From assembly GCA_003254885.1 (NCBI GenBank), contig QANT01005322.1, forward strand, positions 45,769 to 109,768: a stretch of 64,000 nucleotides of DNA, read 5' to 3'. Numbering within the stretch: the first letter of the stretch is position 1; every line of letters begins with the position of its first letter. This DNA is from Purshia tridentata. Its lineage: Eukaryota; Streptophyta; Magnoliopsida; Rosales; Rosaceae. The translations under genes and the position numbers were made by a program. The notes under the pieces are model-generated. The model worked only from the letters and a program-made list of their open reading frames with translations. It searched no databases and was not told the DNA's origin. Positions 50,410 to 63,687 of this stretch are shown piece by piece.

Positions 50410-50823
50410 AGTTAACACTTGGTCAGGGATTGAAGGCGTCCAAGAAAGGAGTAAAAGGGAGTACAACAGACAGACACTGCAAGTGACTGTTGAAAGCTGT
50501 GAAGGCGATTTAGCTGAAACTGAACATGTCGCCTTGGAATCACAAACATCTGCCCAGCACTCAAAACCTTAGAGTAGAACGCATTGTCAGTTGTCACAAA
50601 CCCCACAAGTATCTTCCCTTCAATGACAACCCCTGACTCACTTGCCCGGAGGTGTGAGTAGGGAGGATTGACTCCCCCCTGGAACAAAGTCAACTCTATT
50701 CATTGATATCCCAAGAGTGTTGACCCCTGGAAATGAAACAACATTCCCAAGTGTTATGTTGAGAGTAATGTGGAGTAACGTCCCACCTCGAAAATTAGAG
50801 CTTAGCAGACGTACTTTTGACAA
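50410..50823 (-). pseudogene. Germin-like protein pseudogene, truncated and frameshifted
   Basis: On the minus strand, pieces of a germin-like protein occur in order but in different frames: [18 protein letters not shown] up to about 50690; then [36 protein letters not shown] and GQMFVIPR in another frame; then AFTAFNSHL in a third; then PSIPDQVLT at 50410-50436. The signal peptide and first exon are missing. The cupin metal site is damaged: the family motif H-x-H-P-R-A-T-E reads YSHLRASE, so the first histidine is lost. Germin-like proteins are secreted Mn-binding cupins. This copy cannot make one. The right end at about 50823 is abrupt. Confidence 0.85.
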
Positions 50824-51852
50824 AAAAATACCATTATAAAGACTCTAATTAATAGATAGAGCTGAAACAATCTTCACTTTCCAAACAGTTGACATGGTCA
50901 ACGACATTAAGTATTTATTCTATTTTTTCAGGGTGGCAATATCCATCTGCTAGCTCATTAACTGAGGCGTATTATGAATGTATTTTAGATTTTAGTCCAC
51001 GAAAATTAGTAGTAGCTGCAACTTGCAAGCTGAACGGTTAAAACTTTGACGCAGCTTTTCTTTTGTTTTCTATTTTCAATTTTTTGTGAGCGCTCAAATA
51101 GCTATTTGAGATGTTAGTCGTCAGACTAGTTATATAAGCTTAAGCATGAAGCAATGGCTTCTTGAAAAAAAAAAATAAGTATGAATCGTAAAGCTGCATG
51201 TGTGAATCTAGTGAAGCAGAGCATGACTGCATGAATTGAAAGCAACGCATGACTGCATGAATTGAAAGCAACATCCTTTCATGCACTCTTCGTTGGGAAT
51301 GCAAAAGAGACCTTGACCCATGGATAAAATCTAATCCAACCACATCACTTGACATGCAGTTGTTAAAAACTGATGGGATAAAATAGTAGAGCATAAAAAG
51401 GGTTTTATCTTTAGAGGGTGAAAATTGAAAAACACTGAAAAAAAGAATATCTTCATCCTAAAATAAAAAATAAAAAAAAATTGTGTTCCTTCCACATAAT
51501 ACAATACTAATCAATTTATCACTAGCAAGCAATCGTCCAGAGCCCAAGTGATACTGCGCTCTATTTCTATTAGGCTAAAGGTGGTAGAGTCAGCCTGACC
51601 TCTCAACAGCAGATCAGGACTTCACCCATTTATTTGACAACACCAAGCCCTGTATCTCGAGCAGACCAACATTATTTCCTTTAACAGATCAAGGGGCAAC
51701 CAGAATCCAACTTCCGGAGGAACTGATCTAATAAGAACGCTAATCAAAGCTTCATCCTGTATAAATAAATTTAATAAGAAACAAAATCATAACTTATCTC
51801 AATTAGCACCCAAAAACATGAAAAATATAACAACTCATAATGAAAGATGTAC
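50824..51852. other. Intergenic with a short tandem repeat
   Basis: No gene seen. A 26-base unit (GCATGACTGCATGAATTGAA then AGCAAC) occurs twice in tandem at 51221-51246 and 51247-51272. The right part is the 3' untranslated region of the cyclo-ligase gene. Confidence 0.5.
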
Positions 51853-54022
51853 TCAGTCATGCCTGTCCAAGGCAGCCGGGCTGATTGGAATCAGACCCGC
51901 TGGGGTCACAAGAGCATCCACCGAAACATCATGTTGAGTGACCGATATAACTCCTTCATCCAATATCTGTAGAGAATAGGACAGTGCAACTGCAATAAAG
52001 CCACTAATTTTAATTAAAATGCCAACAGTACCACATTACCAAGAACACAGTGTACACTGACTTTCATACCTAAGGCATGTAGCTATACTAGAAGGGAGCA
52101 ATAAGAATGACATACCGAGGAGGGGTTGCTTCCAATTGCGTGCCTTTGCAAGCTCTTGGTAGTTCTTCAGGAAGGTATCATAATAACTGTAATTTGGCCA
52201 CACGTTAAAATCAAAGATGCATAAATCTAAATAAGATACTTTTTTATTTATTCTATAAAGAATAGGGGAGAGAAAGCATTCACAACTCTAGCAGCCATAT
52301 ATTTAAGGAGAACATTAACAGTGTTCACAAATTAAAATGAGAAAATGACATCTCAAAACCACTCAGCTCACAGCACTCGAGAGATTGAATAACAACTTTG
52401 TATAGGCCAAGATGCATAATCATACCCTCCACCACGACCCAAGCGTCTCCCTGATCTATCAAATGCTAGTCCTTTAATATAAACAAGATAAGCAAATGCA
52501 ATTAGCTAATATGGCTTTGACAGGTATAGCACATACTGTAAATTGAAGAGTAATTGAAAGATAAAAAATAGGAGGAAAAGTTCTACCAGGTAAGAGTAAC
52601 AAATCAACTGGGTCACTTGCCTGTATAACTGCACCAAGAGAGATCCCTTAGATATGAGTTAAAACCCAATTACAGCTATAAACTAGCACATATACGATAT
52701 GAAGCTAGTACTACGTTCTTCTTGTTATCTTTTAAATAAATTTGGAAAAAAAAGTGACCATGTGGCTATGAAGCCAACCTTACATGAGATATGAAAAAAG
52801 AATATTAAACAAATAGAATGCCAGGAATAATGCTTATACAAAAAGCTAAGCTAGGTCTGGGTGAAAGGAGCATAAGAGATGTGCTCTGAGTTTTAGAAAA
52901 ACAACGGCTAATCATGTTTCTTCTCCATATCTTGTCACTGTGGCAATTTCATGACAACATTCTGATACCAAACCTGGCAAAAATTTGTTAGTAAGCCTTT
53001 TAAGAAAAATCAGGGTAAAGAATCACTAGTCAAAAGCTGTATGAATGAGAAATGTTCCCATCCTAACCTGGTTTTAGAGAATTGATTAGTCTTTAGATTG
53101 TGCTACATAAACAGAAACTTTGCGGCTTCAACCCCTCAAATGGACCAAAAGCTCGGAAATCAGAACACCAGTCTTGTTATATGTTAATCCCATCTTAACT
53201 TTAGTAGCCTCTCATTTATGAAGTCAAAAATTTTAGTTGCCCAAAAAGGCAAATACTCAAGGAAGTCTCACAAGTCTTTGTGGTCTAAAGCAGAGAAATT
53301 GTAAATCGTAATGAATGACTACAATCTAGACATTATTGACAGGGCTTGTAAGATTCTTTTCTTTCTCAAAAATGAGTGAAACCTACCATCTTCACGTTCA
53401 TTTCCACCAGCATCCACCGGAGCTGGTTCTAAAATGTCCATTGAATTCGTAACAAGATCTTCAACACATGTGATGTTAAGCATTCTCATGTGACAATTCT
53501 TGTCCTCCACACGCGGAACATAAAGCTTTTTCCTCACCTGCACATCACCATCTTCATATAACATAAAAAATATAAGTAACCCAAATATTAATTTCTCAAA
53601 GTTTAGATTTCAGGGCACTATAGCATGCTAAAAATTAAAATTTCGAAATGGACATATAAAAAAATACACCTTTGAGTGGACTTTGAAGAATTTCACACAA
53701 CACCTTGGAGGTATCAACTTCACGTAAAGCACTGCAGCTTATATAGGCACACAATCTTTGGCTGGCTTTAAACCACGGCGCTTCCACTATAATACTCTGA
53801 ATTGCATTATCTTAAAAAATAAAAAGTTGCAGTAATTGGGTTTTTGCTATTTGAATCAAAATGGAATTCAAGCAGAGTATATTGGTAGACTAAGGTGAAG
53901 AGTGGCTTATTACCTTCGTGGGATCTGAGTGTTGAGTCCATGGCCTTGAGAGCTTTGCGGACCTTCGACCGGAGGACCCGTTTTTGCTTGAATATAGCGT
54001 CAAGAGGGTCATGTTGTTCTTG

Positions 54023-54094
<72 letters not shown>

Positions 54095-54109
54095 GCTGCT
54101 GCAGCTCAT
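51853..54109 (-). CDS. 5FCL: 5-formyltetrahydrofolate cyclo-ligase (5-FCL)
   Basis: Seven exons splice in phase to 265 residues: 53914-54109, 53670-53810, 53387-53551, 52587-52628, 52426-52471, 52116-52186, 51853-51989. The enzyme converts 5-formyl-THF to 5,10-methenyl-THF with ATP, clearing a folate inhibitor made in photorespiring mitochondria. Matching motifs in order: FKQKRVLRSKVRKALKAMD, APWFKAS, LCAYISC, KKLYVPRVEDKN, ILEPAPVD, then PVDLLLLPGLAFDRSG and the ligase signature LGRGGGYYDTFL (about 192-203), and DALVTPAG near the end. The annotated ATG precedes 24 consecutive asparagines (residues 6-29), a GTT/AAC microsatellite absent from Arabidopsis 5-FCL. Arabidopsis has a mitochondrial presequence; here no ATG gives one in frame, although a presequence-like frame runs upstream. 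Exon 4 (42 bases) uses the upstream of two AGs. Confidence 0.93.
54023..54094. repeat. Trinucleotide microsatellite (ATT + 23 GTT) coding poly-Asn
   Basis: One ATT and 23 GTT units on the plus strand are read on the minus strand as 24 asparagine codons in exon 1 of the cyclo-ligase. The tract is almost perfect and likely length-variable between individuals. It also generates a long plus-strand poly-Leu frame, which is an artefact. Confidence 0.95.
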
Positions 54110-54990
54110 TGTGATTGTTTGGGTGGCGCGTGATGAAAAGTATGAGGTGGTGCGCGTAAAGCGGCGGGAAAGAGATCGAGGGAAATTTCTGGTGGTGGTG
54201 GTGGGGGTGGTGTTGCTAATGGGAACGATTGGGTCATCAGCGCCCCCACCAACCTTCCTGACATGTACGCGCGTCCTCGTAGTGAATTACTCTGTATTTA
54301 ATTGTGTGATTTAGACTTCAGTGCATGACGAGGTTTATTTTAATTTTATTGTAAAAAATTTAATTAAAGGTTAAAAAAAAATTAAAAACTGATTAGAGTT
54401 AATTTAAATTGAGAATTAATAGTTTATTTTAGTTATAAAAAAATAAATTTTAAAGTGAAATTTATTTTAATAAATAACCCACCATTTTAAAATAAATATA
54501 TTTTTATATCTACTCTCATGTTGACACGTGGACTTTATTAATTTCTTTGTATACATGATTCTTGAAATCAACAACCGTCATGAATTAATTATATGCTTTG
54601 TAATTGATTAGTTGAGAATATTTAACAGCCGTCGGATTAAATTTAACTGATCAGATGATCAACCGGCTAGCAGCTATATATAACTATATATTCGCCTATT
54701 CTCAACCCTTATCAACGTTGTCATCATATTGGGAAAGAAAGATCCAAAAAGAAAGCAGACCGACTACTTCTAAATTGATCACCTTTATTTGGATAATATG
54801 AAATGAATAATATTATTTTGATCATCCTAACTCAATTGACTATTTGTTGATCTTATCTAAAGTGAACTCGGCTTTTGTTAAAAATATAGTAAACAAAAAT
54901 GGTGAGTTCAAGATGATCCAAATGTCAATATGCTCATATCAAATTAGAGATTATGCATGAACCATATTTATGTACGTATGATATACATTA
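54110..54990. other. Cyclo-ligase leader/promoter and AT-rich spacer
   Basis: Bases 54110-54300 form the GC-richer leader. On the minus strand they are open in the cyclo-ligase frame without an ATG, while two ATGs (54264 and 54237) lie in another frame. From 54310 to 54990 the DNA is AT-rich and shows no gene. Confidence 0.5.
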
Positions 54991-55368
54991 GGGTTTTTCA
55001 CCTAAATACTACCTGAACTATAAGGGTTTGCTTCCGTACTATCTAAACTTTTTCTTTTTTTACTATTTACCACCTAAAGTTATCAATATGTACTAATGTG
55101 GCATCTCCAATCAATTTTTTTGTTAAATTATCAACTTTTTTTTTAAACTTCCTAATTTGCTCTCAAGTATAACAAAGAAAAACAAAATCTTTTTAAGGGC
55201 AAATTAGGAAGTTTGAGAAAAAAGTGGATGATTTAACAGAAAAATTGACTGGAAGTGTCACATTGGCACATATTGATAATTTCAAGTAGTAAATAATAAA
55301 TAAAAAAAGATTTAGGTGGTACGGGAGTATACCCCCCTTAGTCCACGTGATATTTGCGTAAAAAAGTC
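54991..55368. mobile_element. Mutator-type MITE with 9-bp target duplication
   Basis: The element is a near-complete palindrome of 378 bp. The left end GGGTTTTTCACCTAAATAC pairs with the inverted right end GACTTTTTTACGCAAATATC, and inner arms (TATCAATATGTACTAATGTG against TATCAATATGTGCCAATGTG; CAATTTTTTTGTTAAATTAT against CAATTTTTCTGTTAAATCAT) match well. It is flanked on both sides by TATACATTA (54982-54990 and 55369-55377), a 9-bp duplication typical of Mutator-like elements. No coding capacity. Confidence 0.85.
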
Positions 55369-55377
55369 TATACATTA

Positions 55378-56379
55378 TGTAGATCTATTTATATTGGAGA
55401 AATTATTTTGTATAATCAATATACTGTTACATGATATCAACATGTTATAATATGGATAGATATTATTAATATTATACCTTATTAATATAAATATACCGTT
55501 TAATAATACTCTTATATGTTAAATTTGTTACATCATATAGTAACGTATCAGATACATTCAATAATTTTTTTTTCATATTGACCATTGGTGTGCCAGTGGG
55601 CCATTTGCATACAAAGAAGGTGCATGGTTTCTTTAATTTTGGCAACTTTATCTTTTAAGTTGCTCGCTCATATGCATGGATGCCATTTGTATAACCTTCA
55701 CGTCTTCACGATTTTTTTTTGCCCAAAACGTCTTCACGATTACAAGCATCAAATATACAAATGTGATTTGTGACAAACATAAGTGTGTTTTGTTTTAGCT
55801 CATATGCGTGGTTCTTCAAATGGTTGAAGAACTTCTTTTTAACAAGTTTAAGGGTTGCAATAATTTTTTTCTGTTCAAAAGTCATATAACTTTAATTATG
55901 GCCTCCAAAAAGTTAAGAATGACACTAATAATTTTAATGAGATTTTGCTTTCATGAAAAAAAGAAATAATTGACATTTTTAATAAAATTTTAATAATTTT
56001 GATTCAGTAATATTTTGAAATTTAACAAAAAAAGTTTTGTGAAAAATTTTGAAATTTAATTCCGTGTATAAATATATAAACCTGTTATATACAAATTATT
56101 CTTCATGGTAAAAGAGTGAACCCCACTAAAAACAAAAAAAAGTATTTAAATGGCACATTAGGAAGTAATCACTATAATCTTGTTTTCGACAAAAAAAAAA
56201 AAGACTATAATCTTGGGGAAAAAAATAGAGAGACAACTATGTAAATACATGAAAACTTAGGGACCGCCACTGCGAAACTCCCAACTCTGAATCTCTGATA
56301 CATTGTGCTCACCAGTCCCCCTGCAACAAAAATTGAGCTTCAGCACCCAATCCTAAATTCTCTCTCCTCCTCCCCTCTC
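55378..56379. other. AT-rich intergenic DNA upstream of the PP2A gene
   Basis: No gene is supported. The words CGTCTTCACGATT occur twice (55699-55711 and 55729-55741), a local duplication. The last part before 56380 should contain the PP2A promoter; no strong TATA box is seen. Confidence 0.4.
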
Positions 56380-56396
56380 AAACCCTAACCCTAATC
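56380..56396 (+). promoter_or_regulatory. Telo-box in the PP2A leader/promoter
   Basis: AAACCCTAACCCTAA occurs about 110 bases before the PP2A ATG and includes the plant telo-box AAACCCTAA. Telo-boxes sit near transcription starts of genes active in dividing cells. Position fits; function is inferred. Confidence 0.5.
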
Positions 56397-56501
56397 TCCA
56401 ACACCTCGCCTGACGATATGACCTAGAATCGGGTCCATTTCCGGCGAGTTCAGCTCAGACCGTGCGCCAATTCAAGAACTACCGAACGAAAATTCACGAC
56501 G

Positions 56502-58808
<2,307 letters not shown>

Positions 58809-60713
58809 TCCACACAACTCACCACCCATTGGCAATTCTTCTCGTGTCGTGTCGTGTTTTTGTAGATTTTTCTTACAAAGAAGATGAGTTTTGATGTTTA
58901 ATTGAGAAAGAAAACATATCATTCTTTTGGTTAAAGTTGTTCTGCTGCTTAATTCATGTGATTTATAGGATTATCTCTGTAAGACTTACGTCTTGTTATC
59001 TTGTATTAAAAGAGTTGAAAAGAATGACGGAAACAGCAATAACAAGTTATGTGCTTTATGAGCTGCATTCAATTTCAGGTGGACAGAAGAAAGATTGTTT
59101 CCGTATTCCAGTTATGCTTATTAAGCTGTCAAATTAATGTGGTAGCCACTATACAAGACTGGTATCAATACCAGTTCCAATACGAGTTCATTATTGTAGA
59201 AGAATCATTATTATATATGTTAATGATAATTAATATTGTATAATAAATACAATTTAATTATATTATGATATTACATATTGCACATATTAAATGGTAATGG
59301 TCCATGAGCATTCAAACTCAGAAACTTCCAATATGAGATATAGATGGGTACACTCTTTTTGACCCCAAAAAAAAAAAAANCTATTTTTAACCACCAAAAA
59401 AAAAAAAGATGGGTACACATTCAAGTAGTAGCCAAAACCCTAATTTAAGGCCTCAACATGGCTAACAAAAAGCATATGGCTCTAGGAATGGCCTACTTGG
59501 CATGTACCTCTGCCCATTGCTCCTTTCAGAGGCTGAGAGAGCCATTTCATCTTCCTTCCAATGGTTCTTAAATCTTGAGCTTTGAGGACTGAGGAATCTG
59601 TCTTTGGTGACGTATTTACCCTTATAGTAACTTGTAAATTACTTTTTAACTAAATTAATAATTGTATTATGCTATCAGCTCATTAAGGGCAAAATTACTT
59701 TCTTTCCATCCATATCTTTCCTCTCTCTTCATTTTCTTTTCCCTCAATTTCCTTCCCTTCCCTCCTCACACTCCCAAACATAGCTTAAGTTCAGGTAGAA
59801 GCACTTTTAGACCAAAAATTTTGGGGGACACAAAAAATCTATTTAGGAAGTCAATACAAGTACAGAAAAATCATATGCTTTTGGATCCATACATGAATAA
59901 ACAACTCTAGTGAAAGAGAAAAACTCTAGTAGAAGACAATATGTATAGTTCAAGCAATCCATTTGCAGAGGCTTCACAAGGCTCTTCTGGTCATCCACTG
60001 TTGGGATTTGCTTGTCAGCTATGAAGACTTTTGCCTCTCCTGCTCTACCTTCTCTGGGATTGCCAGCAATATCCTAGCATCCTTTTAATCAAAGTATATG
60101 AAGTAATATATGTTAACCAACTAAGCCAAGCAAAATAATATATAGTTTGATCATCTAGATTCATGCTATTTTCACCAGATTATTTAATCTGTAACATTTC
60201 AGATATATGCACCAGAGTGTATATAAATATGATATGTGTATATAAAGGAATTGATTTCCTAAGTGGTTCAATAAATCACATTATACAACCTAGCTATAAT
60301 GAACACAATGACAAGACCTTTTATATGTTATAACAGCAAATGTTGGAAAGAAAACTCTCATTGAAAGAAGAGAAGGTAGCAAAGATAGAAAGCTCCATGA
60401 AGCCTCAAAGCTAAACACTCGATATTCCTTCCAGCACGCAAGAAAATATATACAACCTAACAAGAAAAGAAACTGCAACAAAAAGAAAAATCGATAAACA
60501 ATTAAGTCCTGATTAACATACTCCAAGGAACTGTTAATTCAATATGTAACATACTTAGTAGCTTCAGATGAAGAATCCAAAATTAAATGTGATGAAATAA
60601 CAGAACATGAATTCAAGCTTCATGCTAATTAATCAAAAAAACATATCATGTAAACCATGTAAAATTGGTAAGGATTATAAGCAATTACCATCATTACTAT
60701 TAGGATTGAAAAT
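58809..60713. other. PP2A 3' region, spacer, and probable 3'UTR exon of the myosin-binding gene
   Basis: No coding gene is supported. An undetermined base (n) is at 59380 in an A run. On the minus strand a donor at about 60688 (GATG|GTAATTG, just past the stop of the DUF593 gene) and an acceptor at about 60084 (TTAAAAG|GATGC) suggest a spliced 3' untranslated exon at about 59940-60083. That last point is inference. Confidence 0.4.
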
Positions 60714-62895
60714 TTAATTGCTTTCCTCCGGGGGCATCATGACAAGGTGCCGAAGCTTTTGTAGACTTTGAGTTATCTCTGTCAAAAGTTGTGTTCCTTC
60801 ACTATTTTTCTCAAGTGTCTTAGCAGCATACTCTAAGAATCCAGTGTCTGATTCAAGGGCCTTCGCCCTTTCACTAAGATGAGATAATAATGACAATTGC
60901 CTTGTTAGAGCAGCTTTGTTTGCATTTCCTGCCATATTAGAAACAGTAATTGGTCCTTTGTTGGATATTCAAAGAAGTTGTACATATGTATGTGTGTGTG
61001 TGTGTATGCATATGTGTATCTGCAGATGGTACCTATCTCATCCTCATCCATGGAATGGAAGCCATTAGCTGATAAGTTACTTTTCTTATCTAGTTTCTTC
61101 TTCCGACCCAGGAGGTAGGTTTTCTCCCCTTTCAAAGGTTTCAAAGATTCACTGGCGGTTCCCTCTCCATTATCCTCCTTTGATGGTGCGACTTGATCAT
61201 TGTTTGCGTTTTCCCCATTAGCCTCACCCTTATTGGAGTTCAAAGGAGAAGTTCCACGTTCACATCTTCCACCGACCTCTTCACCAGCCTCGTCTTCGCT
61301 CTTGTACTCAAATTCCTTCAACAATCCATATTTTTCTCTATAAACCTCTACTTCATCCTCTAAAACCTTGAGCTCTTCCTCTCTGTTGGCAAGCAGATCA
61401 TATGTTGCTTCCAGGGCTTCTTGGTCATACTCTGCCTGCTCCTCCATCATTCTCTGATACTGTAAGGCCTCCATCTGAACAGCAGCCTTCTCTGCTTGTA
61501 GCCGGGTGATCATGGCCATGGCATTGTTGGCAGCTACAGCAGAAGCACTTCTTTCTTCATCCAGCTCCATGTACAAAGCCATCAGCGACTTCCTATCCAA
61601 ACGGACCTGCCTTTTCAACCGGTGCAAAATGGAATCACAATCTGCATCAATTGGAAGATTTCCATCAACAGATTCCAAAACAAACTCTGTGTTCTTTTCC
61701 AGTGGTGATTTCCTTGAAATCCTCATAGCCACTCTAGGACTATTTGTAGCTGAATCTGTAAGTGGGATTCCAAAGAACCTGTTCCCTCTACCAAAAATAG
61801 GAGTCCTGTTCTCGTCATTCAATTCATCACCTTCTGTCAACAATGGCACTGTAGCAGCCTTGGGATCTTCCTTGACTGCAAAACAAATTCCACCCTCCAA
61901 ATCAGTTCATGGTTAAAAAATAAAATAAAAATCATATTTCCACATGCAAAGCATAATTCTGAAACACTTTTTTTTAGTAAGAGGGTAATTATAAATTCAA
62001 AAGCAAGCACGTATTCACAAATTCACAACAAATCAATAATTGCTAATAAGTTTAGGAAGCTGCTTCCAAAATAAAAAAATTAAAAGAAGCTACAAGTTTT
62101 TATGTTTAACTCACATGGAGGGTCACGACTTGGTGCTTGTGATCCATCCTCATCCTCTGGAAGCTCGGACTCATTATCAGACATGAATTTGAGTTCCGTG
62201 TAACGAACGTGGGGCAATTCCACACCACGATTTTCATCATTTCTCCCCAAGGGAGCTCGCGGAGAAGGAGTGGGAGCATGTGCGCTACCACTTTTCCCCT
62301 TTGGAATGGAGGGAGCAGAACTCATCTTCAATGGCACACCACAACACGAACACGAAATCTGTTGAATGCTGCTGCTCTTCTCAATGGGCCCTGGTGCCGC
62401 ATCCTCCCACGACCTTGCTGGCTGCACACTCAGCTGAATTTGGTGGTGTTCATCCTCAACAAAGCACTCTAGATCCTTGTGCAGGATCCCAACTAGGGAC
62501 TTGTATGTATCGCAATCAGATTCTTTCTCAGTTGCAAAGGAAAGCAAGCATGACTCACACATTTTTCGGATATCAGATAGCTTCTTGTGGTTGTGGCAAT
62601 ATGCCAAATACGAAACGTCCCTCTTGTGAGCTTCACATATGGAGTCATTGTAATAGAAATCTGGATCTCTCTGGACCAGAATGTGATCTATTCTGGTGCA
62701 GAGCCAGCAGGGGATTTTCAGCTCAAAGAACCTGGCGAATTCATTGGCAAAAAACGCAAGAAACCCGTCGACATAAAGCACAATGATTAGCAGGAATTCG
62801 AGCATGGCGTAGATCACAAAGTGAGGGAACTTTCCCAGCTCTTGTTCAACAAAACTAGTGAGTGATCGTGTTTGGCGAATTTCGGGCCTTGCCAT
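60714..62895 (-). CDS. GTD-binding (DUF593/zein-binding) myosin-binding protein, MYOB5/6-like
   Basis: Three exons, 62115-62895, 61033-61875 and 60714-60928, splice in phase to 612 residues. The start is the ATG of MARPEIRQTRSLTSFVEQEL; the open frame further upstream has no ATG. A membrane segment lies at about 26-50 (FVIYAMLEFLLIIVLYVDGF), then the cysteine pair PCWLC (63/66), further Cys/His-rich residues (CESC, CSCC), an acidic region, and the GTD-binding coiled coil at about 343-440 (LHRLKRQVRLDRKSLMALYM, ELDEERSASAVAANNAMAMI, YQRMMEEQAEYDQEALE). The C-terminal exon is a further helix (LTRQLSLLSHLSERAKALES). These proteins are vesicle-membrane receptors for class XI myosins in cytoplasmic streaming. 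The layout matches the short MYOB group (At1g18990/At1g74830); partner specificity is not visible. Confidence 0.93.
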
Positions 62896-63520
62896 TTTTC
62901 TTGGTTTCCAAAGCACACAGAAACAAGCATACAAAACCACCAAGAAAAATGAGAGATGTTGTCGGGTCTAATCCTTATCTGGGTTCGATGCAATTTCGGG
63001 TTTAGATGGGAAATGGAGGATTGTTATGAAAATGGAGTCAAACTGCTCTATGAGAGAGGCTGATGAGATGGAAGATCATGACCTTGGTGGAGCAAGACCG
63101 TGCCTAGATCATGACCTTTCTCTCTGTGTCTGTGTGTGAGAGAAAGAGTGTTTGTGTCTAAAGAAGGAGAGAGGAGACAATGTTCCAAATCAAGGTTTTA
63201 AAATTTGGGTGGTGGAATTCGTTTGCCTGATAAAAGGGATTGGAGAAAAATGGCGGTTCTTAGGCTATGCATGTACCTGAAATAACGGTCTATCATGCAC
63301 TTCCCAACCAACTGGATAATTGAAATGTCACCGTTTCAATGGCAGCAGAGTTAAACCACTGACTTGACCGATGGCTTTGTGTTCCGAAGAAATTTTGGGT
63401 GAAAGTGGGTAGGGGAGTAGGGTAGCGTAAGGCCCAAGACTATCCAAGCTTTGGACCACTCGGCCCACTTTCTTCAGGTTTCAAATTTCACCTCCTAATA
63501 TATTAAAAGAAAAACATATT
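62896..63520. other. Leader and promoter of the myosin-binding gene
   Basis: No other gene is seen. A GAGAGAAAGAG/TCTGTGTGTGAG-type low-complexity tract at about 63120-63180 probably belongs to the leader. The sequence further right grades into a dispersed repeat. Confidence 0.45.
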
Positions 63521-63534
63521 TATTATTTACCTAG

Positions 63535-63651
63535 AGGTGTGGGCTGGGCCGGCTCGTTTAAGTTGAGCTCATTATACTTTTGTGCCTTACTTGGATCGAT
63601 CCATATAGTTAAGGCCAAGACTCGACACAGCCCACTGCTTGTGGGCCATTT

Positions 63652-63687
<36 letters not shown>

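Noticed and set aside
54024-54314. Plus-strand open frame with a long leucine run
   Set aside because: It is the antisense reading of the poly-Asn triplet tract and the cyclo-ligase leader, with no family features.
59662-59910. Frame of 82 codons after the PP2A gene
   Set aside because: It starts at a non-ATG codon and is pyrimidine-rich low-complexity sequence without homology I can name.
63652-63687. CRISPR-like or coding repeat from six GTGCTC units
   Set aside because: The units are adjacent without spacers and the genome is eukaryotic; it is a simple hexanucleotide microsatellite.
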